A stretch of 20,401 bases of DNA from NCBI GenBank assembly GCA_003220905.1, contig QHTS01000009.1:1-20401 (forward strand), given 5' to 3'. Below are positions 1 to 7,193 of the stretch, piece after piece (position 1 is the first letter of the stretch; every line of letters begins with the position of its first letter). The notes beneath the pieces were generated by a model. The model was not told the DNA's origin, searched no databases, and saw nothing but the letters and a program-made list of their open reading frames with translations. The DNA comes from Gemmatimonadota bacterium (lineage in GTDB: Bacteria; Gemmatimonadota; Gemmatimonadetes; Gemmatimonadales; GWC2-71-9). The position numbers and the translations under genes are program-made.

Positions 1-1341
1 GTCGATCGTGAGCCCGAGCTTGGTCGCGAGGGTCGGCTGGGTGATCATCTCACCGGCCTCGGCCGCAAGGATGTGCGCGCCGATGATCTTCTTGGTAGCG
101 GCATCCGCCACCAGCTTGATGAATCCTCGGGTGTCGTGCGCCGCGAGCGCCCTCGGCACGTGCTCAAGCGGCAGCTTGGAGACGAGCGGCTCGATCCCCT
201 GAGCACGTGCCTCGTTCTCAGTAAGGCCCACGGAGGAGACGGCGGGATCGGTGAAGGTCACTTTGGGCAGTGCCGAGAGATCGTACCGGCGCTCGTTCCC
301 GGTCAGGGCGTTCTCCGCCGCCAGTGCACCGGCATATCCCGCCACATACACGAACATGGGGTCGCCGATCACGTCGCCTGCAGCATACACGCTCGGGTTC
401 GTCGTCTGCAGAAACTCGTCGACGACGATTTCTCCCTTCGTGCCGAGGGTGACGTCGATCGTGTCGAGTCCGAACCCCGCCGTGTTGGCTCGCCGGCCCG
501 TGGCGACCAGCAGCTGTTCGGCGCGTGCAAAGCGCGCGGCAGAACCTGCGTAGTACTGGACCTCGTAGCCATCGCTGCCCCTGCTCACTCGATCAACCCT
601 GATGTCGGTGTAGACCTCGAGCCCCTCCGACCGGAGGTAGTCTGCGAGGGCGTTGCCGATATCGGCGTCTTCAGCGGCGACGACGCGGGGCAGCGCTTCG
701 AGGACGGTCACGCGCACGCCGAGCCGCACGAACATCTGCGCCAGCTCGAGACCCACGGCACTCCCGCCGATCACGATGAGGGATTGGGGAAGGCGCTCCA
801 ACGCCATCGCCGACGCGTTGTCCAGGTAGCCGGCCTCGGCGAGATCTGGGATCGATGGTGCCCAGGGAGAGGAGCCTGTGGTCACCACGATCTTGCCCGC
901 AGTCAGCGTACGACCGCTGGCGAAGCGAACCTCGCGACCGGAGACGAAGGTAGCGCGCTCTTGGAACAGCGTGATCGAGGGGTAGACACGCAGCACGTTC
1001 CAGTATTTGCTCTGCCGCAGTTCGGCCACGAGCGCATCCTTCTCGCCGCGTACGGTCGGCCAGTCGGGCTGCCCATCGGTCGAGGGAATTCCCCGAAATC
1101 CGTGATGGACCCGGCGGTGCTGCGCCTCGGCCGCGCGGATGAGGGTCTTCGACGGCACACAGCCGACGTTCACGCAGGTCCCCCCGAGCGTGCCGCCTTC
1201 GACCATGGCGACGCGGGCGCCGAGGTCCGCCGCTCTAATGGCGGCGGCGAACCCCGCGGAGCCACCCCCTACGACCAGGAGGTCAAACCCGCCGCCGCCT
1301 CCCGTGATCACCGTCGGCGCCTCGGTTCGCGCCTCGGTCAC
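1..1341 (-). CDS. merA: Mercuric reductase MerA (3' end off window)
   Basis: NADPH-dependent flavoenzyme that reduces cytoplasmic Hg(II) to volatile Hg(0). I translated the minus strand through the window edge: 447 codons without a stop. Visible features are the FAD-binding GGGSAG near residues 25-30, the redox-active pair in GTCVNVGCVPSK (Cys56 and Cys61), the second dinucleotide fold GGSAVGLELAQ, the AAGDV motif, and the interface-domain stretch LEHVPRALAAHDTRGF. The start is a GTG at 1341 whose GTGA overlaps the merP stop, suggesting translational coupling. There is no N-terminal heavy-metal-associated domain, so this is the short MerA form. The last ~45 residues, which normally carry the C-terminal vicinal Cys pair, lie beyond base 1, so that pair cannot be checked. 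Identity is secure from the Cys motif together with the mer neighbours. Confidence 0.96.
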   Translation of the reverse strand, partial: MTEARTEAPTVITGGGGGFDLLVVGGGSAGFAAAIRAADLGARVAMVEGGTLGGTCVNVGCVPSKTLIRAAEAQHRRVHHGFRGIPSTDGQPDWPTVRGEKDALVAELRQSKYWNVLRVYPSITLFQERATFVSGREVRFASGRTLTAGKIVVTTGSSPWAPSIPDLAEAGYLDNASAMALERLPQSLIVIGGSAVGLELAQMFVRLGVRVTVLEALPRVVAAEDADIGNALADYLRSEGLEVYTDIRVDRVSRGSDGYEVQYYAGSAARFARAEQLLVATGRRANTAGFGLDTIDVTLGTKGEIVVDEFLQTTNPSVYAAGDVIGDPMFVYVAGYAGALAAENALTGNERRYDLSALPKVTFTDPAVSSVGLTENEARAQGIEPLVSKLPLEHVPRALAAHDTRGFIKLVADAATKKIIGAHILAAEAGEMITQPTLATKLGLTID

Positions 1342-1721
1342 TGGCCGCCTCCCGGAGCTCTCGTCGTGTCCGGCAGGATCGTGGCGCCGAACCCGGTGAG
1401 TCGGGTGAGGTGCGCGGCGATCTGCGCCGGGCTAACCTGCCGCGGGTCGTAGCGCACGATACCGAGGCTGTCGTCCAACGTCACGGTAGCGGTGTACACG
1501 CCCGTAAGCCGCTTCAAGGCGAGCCGTGCGGTGGTCGGGCAGCTTCCACAGGTCATCCGCGAGATGTGTAGCCGTATGGTGGCCGTGTCGGGAGTCTGAG
1601 CCGTGATGCGTCGAGACTGCGCGCCGGCCGTCTGGATTCCGCCGCCGCAGAATGGGCAAATGGCAGCAGCGCCGCCGAGTCCCGCAGCGAACAGCAACGC
1701 GAGCTTCATGGACGATACCAT
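1338..1721 (-). CDS. merP: MerP-like periplasmic mercury-binding protein
   Basis: A 127-residue exported protein that should capture Hg(II) in the periplasm and pass it to MerT. It has an N-terminal hydrophobic signal (residues 5-20) and a heavy-metal-associated domain (about residues 48-115) with the binding motif MTCGSC (Cys58, Cys61). Unusually, a second CxxC pair (ICPFC, Cys22 and Cys25) sits right after the hydrophobic segment; typical MerP has only the domain pair. A strong Shine-Dalgarno (AGGAGGT) precedes the ATG at 1721, which fixes the start. The gene lies 10 nt after merT, and its TGA overlaps the merA GTG. The extra pair could stay in the mature protein as a second metal ligand or be removed with the signal. 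Confidence 0.88.
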   Translation of the reverse strand: MVSSMKLALLFAAGLGGAAAICPFCGGGIQTAGAQSRRITAQTPDTATIRLHISRMTCGSCPTTARLALKRLTGVYTATVTLDDSLGIVRYDPRQVSPAQIAAHLTRLTGFGATILPDTTRAPGGGQ

Positions 1722-1731
1722 TGGAAACCTC

Positions 1732-2085
1732 CTAGCCCAGCACGAGTTTCGACCACCAGGGGAACGTGAGCAGCGGGATAGACACGATCGTCGCCGTCCA
1801 CAGCGCCCACTTCATCCGGCGGCGGGCGATCGGCGAGGCACACAAGGTGCCAGGCTCGCACGCCCGCTTCTCCTCACCTCGCAGCACGACGAAGCCGAAG
1901 CCGAGCGCCAGCACGGTGCCAGCGACGAAGTAGGGCCGTAGCGGCTCGAACGTCGCGGCGAGCCCGGCGCCGCTCAGGCCGAGCGCGACGGCGACCAGCG
2001 GCCCAGCGCAGCACAGCGTTGAGACCACGGCGGCGACAACACCGCCCGTGGCGGCGAGTGCCGTCTTAGTGACTGATGTGGTCAT
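1732..2085 (-). CDS. merT: MerT-like mercuric ion transporter
   Basis: A 117-residue inner-membrane protein that moves Hg(II) from periplasm to cytoplasm for MerA. It has three predicted membrane helices (about 13-43, 52-70 and 93-110). The hallmark vicinal Cys pair lies in the first helix (TLCCAGPL, Cys25 and Cys26), and a second pair (Cys76, Cys82) is in the cytoplasmic loop between helices two and three, as in classical MerT. The start ATG at 2085 has GGAGG 5 nt upstream and lies inside the 3' end of merR, giving a 20-nt overlap. Length and Cys layout match the family closely. Confidence 0.93.
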   Translation of the reverse strand: MTTSVTKTALAATGGVVAAVVSTLCCAGPLVAVALGLSGAGLAATFEPLRPYFVAGTVLALGFGFVVLRGEEKRACEPGTLCASPIARRRMKWALWTATIVSIPLLTFPWWSKLVLG

Positions 2086-2479
2086 GATCCTCCAAAACCT
2101 CCAGGATCGGGCAGTCGTCCGTCGGCCGTCGGGCCGTGCACGCCGCGGCTAGCCGCTCCAGCGTGCGCTTCATGCGTTGGAGGTCACGGATCCTCTGTTG
2201 GACGACCTCGATCTTCTGTCTGGTTTTCCGCTCGACGACATCGCAGGCAGCGCCGTGTCGGACCCGCAAGGCGAGGAGCTCCTGGACCTCCTGCAGCGAG
2301 AAGCCGAGCTCCTGGGCATGCTTGATGAAGCGGAGGCGCGCCACCGCTTCGTCGGCGTACTGGCGATACCCGGCCGGAGTGCGGCGCGGAGTCGGAAACA
2401 GGCCACGCCGCTCGTAGTAACGGATCGTCTGGATATTCACGTCGGCCGCGTTGGCGACCTGACCGATGGTGAGCGCCAT
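2066..2479 (-). CDS. merR: Mercury-responsive regulator MerR
   Basis: A 137-residue MerR-family activator/repressor of the mer operon. It has an N-terminal winged HTH (TIGQVANAADVNIQTIRYYE), a dimerisation coiled coil (about 80-112) and three cysteines at 79, 114 and 123. The Cys spacing (35 and 9) is the same as in the Tn501 regulator (82, 117, 126), which marks the sensor as Hg(II)-specific rather than Cu, Zn or Pb type. The frame opens further upstream (to 2563), but I chose the ATG at 2479: it matches the family N-terminus, has AAGGAG upstream, and the extra codons cover the promoter. merR is first in the operon and overlaps merT by 20 nt, so it activates its own transcription together with the resistance genes. 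Confidence 0.95.
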   Translation of the reverse strand: MALTIGQVANAADVNIQTIRYYERRGLFPTPRRTPAGYRQYADEAVARLRFIKHAQELGFSLQEVQELLALRVRHGAACDVVERKTRQKIEVVQQRIRDLQRMKRTLERLAAACTARRPTDDCPILEVLEDHDHISH

Positions 2480-2506
2480 TCTTGAGCTCTCCTTCAGGCT
2501 GAGGTC

Positions 2507-2538
2507 AAGATAGACCTTGTACCAGGGTATATGGTCAA
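2507..2538 (-). promoter_or_regulatory. mer operon promoter and MerR operator
   Basis: On the minus strand a -35 TTGACC (2538-2533) is followed by a 19-20 bp spacer and a -10 of CTATCT or TATCTT (2513-2507). The over-long spacer contains an interrupted dyad of form ACCnTGnnnCAnGGT (2528-2514). A 19-20 bp spacer with a central dyad is the signature of promoters that MerR proteins activate by DNA distortion. It lies about 30 nt upstream of the merR start, in the right orientation to drive merR-merT-merP-merA. Confidence 0.85.
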
Positions 2539-2844
2539 GGGTGTTCCACGCGCCTTGCCACACAGCTTCTGGCGGGTACCTTACCGATATGGTGGGGTGA
2601 GGTCAGCGTGGGGTCTTCGACCCTCGAGCAGTGCATCTGTGGCGGCCAGCCTTAGCCTGCCGTCGCTCGTACCTGATAGCGTTTCCGATCTACCCGCCAC
2701 GTCCGTTTGCGTCCTCCTCCCTAATCAACAAATCCCTGAACACAATAGCCGGGCGCTGCGCTGTCGTGCTCGTGCGCCGCCGTGCCTCCGCGGCCTCGGT
2801 CAGGTGCATGCGCAGCCCACGGTGGGATCGGCAAGGAGGCACTT
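2539..2844. other. Intergenic region between mer promoter and lipoprotein gene
   Basis: About 300 bases with no convincing gene. They separate the minus-strand mer promoter from the plus-strand lipoprotein. An imperfect inverted repeat (ACCTTACC / GGTGGGGT, 5-nt spacer, 2578-2598) sits about 40 bp upstream of the mer -35 and might be a regulator site, though this is weak. The plus-strand gene has a clear ribosome site (AAGGAGG) just before its start. I could not identify its promoter with confidence. Confidence 0.5.
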
Positions 2845-3423
2845 ATGGAAGGCAAGGGATGGGACGCAAGGCTCCTGGGCGTGGTCGCGGTGGGCCTCGC
2901 CCTCGCGTGCGAGAGTAGGGGGCCGATCGCGGCGCCCTCGACGTCGCGGGCTAGTGAGTTCTCGGCGAGTGCCGCCGCGCCCACAGCCGCTGCCCACGTC
3001 GGGTGGGAGGTCTTCGGTTCGGCGTCGGCGACGGCGGCCGACGAGCTGAAGATCATTGTGACAGGAAGCGGGACGTTCGTCGCTCCGGGAGGCGGCGGTG
3101 GGACCTCTAGTGCAGCCACCGGGGGCGGAACCTGGGAGACTCGGGACGCGAGCGACGCGGTGACAGGGAGCGGCAACTATAGGGTCACTGGACTGGTGCA
3201 GTGGGAGCGAGCGCTTGCATCGGTTCCGAGCATACCCGGGAGCACGGCGGGGCTCGCGATCCTGCGGGTCGAGTACGATGATGGGAGCGCTGGGACCCTC
3301 ACGATCAGTTGCAGGATCTCGAACGCGCAGCCAGGTCGCTTCGAAGGGGTTACGGCATCCAAGGGCTTCGTGGACTTCTGGAACCGCGTGACGTCCCCGA
3401 CCCTGTTCCACGTTCTGAGCTGA
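2845..3423 (+). CDS. Putative lipoprotein of unknown function
   Basis: A 192-residue protein that I do not recognise. The N-terminus has a short basic segment, a hydrophobic stretch and a lipobox (LALAC, Cys22), so it is probably lipid-anchored. The mature part starts with an Ala/Ser-rich linker, then a region with two similar Thr-Gly-Ser-Gly motifs (TGSGTF, TGSGNY) around a Gly-rich loop, suggesting a beta-rich domain. It ends in a YDDGSAGTL...SC segment. The ATG at 2845 is chosen over an earlier in-frame start at 2782 because AAGGAGG precedes it and the signal begins there. Its 3' end overlaps the tail of the convergent MFS gene by 74 nt. No function can be assigned. Confidence 0.7.
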   Translation: MEGKGWDARLLGVVAVGLALACESRGPIAAPSTSRASEFSASAAAPTAAAHVGWEVFGSASATAADELKIIVTGSGTFVAPGGGGGTSSAATGGGTWETRDASDAVTGSGNYRVTGLVQWERALASVPSIPGSTAGLAILRVEYDDGSAGTLTISCRISNAQPGRFEGVTASKGFVDFWNRVTSPTLFHVLS

Positions 3424-4714
3424 GGCGGGAGCGACGAGACGCGGGCAGGGTCTCGTACATGACTCCGGCCACGACCACTCCCGAGACGAAGGTCATCGCG
3501 GCGATCGCCGTGATTGCGAAGGGGATGGTGAACGCGTCCGCCAGGAGTCCTGCGGCGATCGCGCCTATGGCGTAGCCAGAGTCGCGCCAGAGCCGGTAGA
3601 TGCCTACTGCGCTCGCCCGCCAGTCGGGGTGCGCGACATCCGACACCGCGGCGAGTAGGGTGGGGTAGACGAGCGCAGTCCCGATCCCCAAGAGCGTGGC
3701 GCCGACCATCCATGACGAGAACGAGCGGCCCACGACGAATGCCGTAATGCCCACCGCCTGCACCCACATCCCACTAGCGATCATCCACTTCCGTCCCCAG
3801 CGGTCGCTCAGCGCGCCGGTGGCGAGCTGGCCGATTCCCCACACCAGGGGGTAGGTCGCGGTCACCACCCCGATGCGGTCGAGCGTGACGCCGCGCGCGG
3901 CGAGAAACACGGGGATCAGTCCCCACACCATCCCGTCGTTCAGGTTGTTGACCATTCCTGCTTGGCTCGCCGCGAACAGCGCGCGGTCCCGCCAGCTCGT
4001 GAGCAGGAAGACGCGGGCGAATCCGGGGCGTGATTGCTCCGAGCCACGCTGACGCGCCTCCGCGCGCGCGTGGCCATGAGTGTCGTGGACGACAAACACC
4101 GATAGGAGCAGTCCGACCATGGCGAATGCTATGCCGGGATAAAAGGGCGCGGGCCGCAGCCCGTGGGCGGCGGCGAGGTAGCCAGTGAGCAGCGCCGAAA
4201 GCGACACGGCGACGTAGCCCGCGAACTCGTTCAGCCCCATCGCCAGGCCGCGCCGCCCCGGCCCCACGAGATCGATCTTCATGATCACCGTCGTGGACCA
4301 GCACAAGCCCTGGTTGACGCCGAGCAGAACGTTGGCGAACACGATCCAGCCCCAGCTCGGCGCCCAGATGATGAGCAGCGGCACGGGGAGCCCCGCGAGC
4401 CAGCCGGCGACGAGGAGCGGCTTGCGGCCGATCCGGTCGGCGAGCTCCCCGGCGAAGAGGTTGGCGAGCGCTTTGACGATACCAAAGCTGACAAGGAAGG
4501 AAAGGACGACGGTCTTCGAGACGAGCCCGAAGTCCGCCTGGGCGATGAGTGGGACGACGGTGCGCTCGAGCCCCACCATCGCTCCGACGAAGGCATTGAC
4601 GACGACGAGCAGCGTGAACTGACGCCAGTTGGCGCCAAGGCCGAGCCGGATGGGAGACGGGGTCTCAGGCAACGGCGCAGCGATTGGCGCCTGCCTCCAG
4701 CTCCGTGGGGTCAT
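3350..4714 (-). CDS. MFS transporter
   Basis: A 454-residue major facilitator superfamily transporter with about 12 hydrophobic segments in two halves. The MFS loop 2-3 signature occurs in both halves (GELADRIGRKP and GALSDRWGRK). The C-terminal ~40 residues after the last helix are Arg/Ser-rich and overlap the convergent lipoprotein gene. It is last in the cupin-methyltransferase-rhodanese/MBL operon, so it probably exports or imports a substrate or product of that pathway; the substrate cannot be read from sequence. The ATG at 4714 overlaps the upstream gene by 50 nt and lacks a clear ribosome site. A TTG at 4672, with GGAGGC about 20 nt before it, is an alternative start that would shorten the protein by 14 residues. 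Confidence 0.88.
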   Translation of the reverse strand: MTPRSWRQAPIAAPLPETPSPIRLGLGANWRQFTLLVVVNAFVGAMVGLERTVVPLIAQADFGLVSKTVVLSFLVSFGIVKALANLFAGELADRIGRKPLLVAGWLAGLPVPLLIIWAPSWGWIVFANVLLGVNQGLCWSTTVIMKIDLVGPGRRGLAMGLNEFAGYVAVSLSALLTGYLAAAHGLRPAPFYPGIAFAMVGLLLSVFVVHDTHGHARAEARQRGSEQSRPGFARVFLLTSWRDRALFAASQAGMVNNLNDGMVWGLIPVFLAARGVTLDRIGVVTATYPLVWGIGQLATGALSDRWGRKWMIASGMWVQAVGITAFVVGRSFSSWMVGATLLGIGTALVYPTLLAAVSDVAHPDWRASAVGIYRLWRDSGYAIGAIAAGLLADAFTIPFAITAIAAMTFVSGVVVAGVMYETLPASRRSRLSSERGTGSGTSRGSRSPRSPWMP

Positions 4715-5771
4715 CAGGCAACGTGCCGGCTTCGTTTAGCGCGACAATGCGGTGATGGTTCGACGGTGTTGGCGGGAGCCGGGTGAGGATCTGGCTCACG
4801 AACGCTTCCTCGGTCTCGCGCAGGAGCGACGTCCGCTCCCGGACTTCCTCGAGCGTCGCGCTGATGGGCCGGCCGTCAAACGCCACGGGCTCGCTCGTAT
4901 GAGCAGGCAGGATGACGGTCTCTGGAGGAAATGTGACCAGGCGCTGCAAGGACGCGCGGAGCACGTGAGCGCGGTTGCGCGCCTGCGCCATCGTCGCCTC
5001 GAGATCCGGACGACCGACAGCCGCCAGGAACAGCGTGTCGCCAGTGAACAGGGCCCGCTCGCTCAACAGATAGCAGGCGCTCTCAGGCGTATGGCCCGGC
5101 GTGTGAAACACCCTGAGACCAGCGGATCCCACGCGCACGGTGTCGCCGTCGTTCAGCGGCTCGTACTCGAAGGAGACGCGATCCGTCGTCGGAAGACAGA
5201 GCCTCGCCCCGGTGTCGGCTGCGAGAGCCCGGGCGCGGGACAAGTGGTCGGCGTGTACGTGGGTTTCGAGGACCGTGCGGATACGCCAGCCGTGCTCGTC
5301 GGCCGCTCGACGGTACACCTGGCGATCGAGCGACGCATCGATGACCACGGCATCGCCGTGCGAGCCGATGAGATACGAAAGGCAGCCCTTCCCGGTGCGG
5401 CGCAGCTGCACGATCCGGGCAGTGCTCCCGGGGCAGGGAACCTCAGCGGTGTTCCAGGCCAGGCTCCAGGCGCGCATCCCGCCCTCGAGCGACACCGCGT
5501 CCAGGCCGCGCGCGCGCAACCGCTCAGCCGCGAGCAGGCTTGTCTTCCCCGCGGCGCACACGGTCACGACGCGGTCGCCATTCCTGGGGCGGAAGTCCGC
5601 GAGGGCGGACGGGTCGCCGCGGCGCAGTGCGTCGTACGCATCGGCGTGCACGCTGCCGGGGATGCTCCACTCGGCGCGCTCGGCGGCGGGACGCACATCG
5701 AGCACTGTGACAGGTGCCCCCTGCTCGAGCAGCTCCCGCAGGCCTTCAGTCGAGATGGTCCGTGCAGTCAT
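4665..5771 (-). CDS. Rhodanese / metallo-beta-lactamase fusion, persulfide dioxygenase-like
   Basis: A 368-residue two-domain protein. Residues ~5-110 are a rhodanese domain with active-site loop VCAAGKTS (Cys72), which would carry a persulfide. Residues ~118-350 are a metallo-beta-lactamase fold of the ETHE1/glyoxalase-II-like group with THVHADH (His171, His173, Asp175, His176), His227 in HTPGHT, Asp245 in TGDT, and His291. ETHE1-type enzymes oxidise glutathione persulfide using one iron; known fusions such as CstB join the same two activities with rhodanese domains after the lactamase domain, whereas here rhodanese comes first. The role is inferred: persulfide or sulfane-sulfur oxidation in the cytoplasm. 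It starts 13 nt after the methyltransferase gene and overlaps the MFS gene, so it is co-transcribed with both. A plain hydrolase activity cannot be excluded. Confidence 0.88.
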   Translation of the reverse strand: MTARTISTEGLRELLEQGAPVTVLDVRPAAERAEWSIPGSVHADAYDALRRGDPSALADFRPRNGDRVVTVCAAGKTSLLAAERLRARGLDAVSLEGGMRAWSLAWNTAEVPCPGSTARIVQLRRTGKGCLSYLIGSHGDAVVIDASLDRQVYRRAADEHGWRIRTVLETHVHADHLSRARALAADTGARLCLPTTDRVSFEYEPLNDGDTVRVGSAGLRVFHTPGHTPESACYLLSERALFTGDTLFLAAVGRPDLEATMAQARNRAHVLRASLQRLVTFPPETVILPAHTSEPVAFDGRPISATLEEVRERTSLLRETEEAFVSQILTRLPPTPSNHHRIVALNEAGTLPDDPTELEAGANRCAVA

Positions 5772-5784
5772 CGGGGAAGCGTGC

Positions 5785-6585
5785 CTAGGTCGCGGGCTTC
5801 TGTGCCGTGAACAGCACCGCCTTCACGCCGTAGCCTTCGGCCGCGTCGCGCGTCGATTCCTTCCGGAACGCAAAGCCCGGCACGATCGTCGAGCGCACCC
5901 GCTTGAACCCCGCGTTCTCGAGCAGTGCGAACACCTCTCCCTCCGGGAGAGCGCCGCCGATTCAGCTGGCCCAGAGCTTGGGATCGTTCACGATGGACTG
6001 CGAGAGCTGTTTCGCGCTCACGATGTCGGTGATCGAGACCCGGCCGCCGGGCTTGAGGACGCGGAACAGCTCACGGATCACGCTGCGCTTGCGGAAGGAC
6101 AGGTTGATGACGCCGTTCGAGATCACGACGTCCACGCTCACATCCGACAGCGGAATGTCCTCCATCCGCCCCTCGTGGCACGCGATCCGCACGCCTGAAG
6201 CGGCGGCATGCGCCTCAGCCTTCCGACACATCGTCGGGTTCAGATCGACGCCGATCACCCGGCCCGTCGGCCCCACCTGCCACCCGGCGATGATGCTGTC
6301 GAGTCCGGCGCCGCTGCCCAGGTCCAGCACCACTTCCCCGGCTTGGAGGCGGCTGCGCAGATGCGGGTTGCCCACGCCGGCGAACGACGCTACGGCGCCA
6401 GGCGGCGCACGATCGAGCCACTCGGGCTCGTAGCCGAACATCTCCGCCGCCTGACGCCCGTGGTAGAAGTGGAACTCCCCCTCGGGGTGCTCAGCCACTT
6501 CCTGATACATCCGCAGAACCTCACCCTTGATCACTCCCTCGAGTGGGGCTTGCTCCTCGGCGTGAAGCAGTGCGACGTCGGTCAC
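5785..6585 (-). CDS. ArsM-like SAM methyltransferase, probable selenoprotein (UGA = Sec208)
   Basis: SAM-dependent class I methyltransferase: motif I LDLGSGAGLDS (residues 88-98), motif IV-like VISNGVINLS, and the post-motif LKPGGRVSITD. The frame meets a TGA at 5964-5962 after KLWAS, then continues in the same frame as IGGALPEGEVFALLENAGF to a TAG at 5785. In arsenite-methyltransferase relatives a conserved Cys sits here (context W-x-x-C-I-x-G-A-L), so UGA replaces Cys, the classic selenocysteine pattern; a hairpin follows at once. Read through, the product is 266 residues. The two other arsenic-binding Cys positions of ArsM appear replaced (SNGV, FAGVGNP), so the substrate may not be arsenite. 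The start is the GTG at 6585, in a GTGA overlap with the cupin stop. Translation stopping at UGA would give a 207-residue protein lacking the C-terminal 58 residues. No selA, selB, selC or selD is in the window. Confidence 0.8.
5935..5964 (-). promoter_or_regulatory. Candidate bacterial SECIS element after the UGA
   Basis: On the mRNA, the UGA (5964-5962) is followed by 10 nt and then a perfect 7-bp stem, CUCUCCC (5951-5945) with GGGAGAG (5941-5935), capped by a GGA triloop (5944-5942). The loop starts 18 nt after the UGA and contains G residues. As I recall, bacterial SECIS hairpins have an apical loop about 16-37 nt past the UGA with a conserved G. A GCG/CGC pairing below the stem could extend it with a bulge. 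The hairpin lies within coding sequence, so some pairing may be coincidental. Confidence 0.6.
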
Positions 6586-7079
6586 GGTCGCGCCTGGCGC
6601 GGGTCGTCTTTCGGATTCACGTAGGTGATGCTCCAGGGCCCGACGCTGTGGAGCTGGAAGACGACTCCGTCGCTTCCGGTCCAGGCGTAGTGGACCATCT
6701 TCTGCGGCATCACGGCGTAGCTGCTGGCCGAAAGCGCCGTGCCGCCCGAATAGGTGGGCTGCTCGCCCATTCCGACGTTCAGCGTCCCGGAGAGCACGGT
6801 CACGTGCTCCAGCACGGCGTGCCAGTGCGGCGGCACCCGGTAGTTGGGCGGGAACTTGAGGCGCAAGGTGAGCGGGACGGCCTCGGCGGGGTTGCCTTCG
6901 AGCAGCGCGAACTGGGCGCCCCGGGGCAGGGATGGCGGGCCGTCGGCCCAACTGATGCCCGGCGCATGGACGACGATGGGACCGGCCGATGAAGTCGCGG
7001 CCGCCTGCGCGCTCGCCCGCGCGGCGAAAGCGACAGCGGACACGACAGCGAGGACGGTGAGCATCACGTGGTGCCTCAT
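6582..7079 (-). CDS. Exported cupin-domain protein
   Basis: A 165-residue protein with an N-terminal signal peptide (hydrophobic residues 6-20, likely cleavage after ASA at about residue 24), so it acts outside the cytoplasm. It carries one cupin barrel with metal-ligand pattern HWHAVLEH (His85, His87, Glu91) and His130 in the second motif. Such single-domain cupins bind Fe, Mn, Ni or Zn; their reactions vary and none can be assigned here. The open frame extends upstream to 7631, but the ATG at 7079 is the real start: AAGGAG lies just before it and the signal peptide begins there. It is first in the operon, divergent from the LysR gene, and its TGA overlaps the methyltransferase GTG. Confidence 0.88.
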   Translation of the reverse strand: MRHHVMLTVLAVVSAVAFAARASAQAAATSSAGPIVVHAPGISWADGPPSLPRGAQFALLEGNPAEAVPLTLRLKFPPNYRVPPHWHAVLEHVTVLSGTLNVGMGEQPTYSGGTALSASSYAVMPQKMVHYAWTGSDGVVFQLHSVGPWSITYVNPKDDPRQARP

Positions 7080-7144
7080 GAGGATCTCCTTGGGCGCTCG
7101 GCGCCCAACCCGAAGAAGTGCCCTGAAACTGGCGCAGGTTGCAC

Positions 7145-7193
7145 CATAGGACAAATACGAGTTACTAATCTCCCCGATAGGGTTTATCCTATG
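7145..7193. promoter_or_regulatory. Inverted-repeat operator between cupin and LysR genes
   Basis: The divergent intergenic region holds an 11-bp inverted repeat, CATAGGACAAA (7145-7155) and TTTATCCTATG (7183-7193), matching at 10 of 11 positions. A third half-site, ATAGG, lies at about 7177-7181, so ATAGG-N6-CCTAT forms a nested palindrome with the right arm. The right arm covers the LysR start codon. Arrays of half-sites like this fit a LysR-type regulator that represses itself and activates the divergent operon. Binding is inferred. Confidence 0.6.

Noticed and set aside
73..1452. Long plus-strand open frame of 459 codons
   Set aside because: It is the antisense shadow of merA, whose minus-strand translation shows all reductase motifs.
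2531..3049. Plus-strand 172-codon frame across the mer promoter
   Set aside because: Its product is low-complexity and Arg/Ser-rich, without family signs, and it overlaps the lipoprotein gene that has a clear ribosome site and signal peptide.
5962..6951. Minus-strand 329-codon frame ending at 5962 as the whole methyltransferase
   Set aside because: Its first part overlaps the cupin gene out of frame and has no family character, and the TGA end cuts conserved sequence. GTG 6585 to TAG 5785 with Sec fits better.
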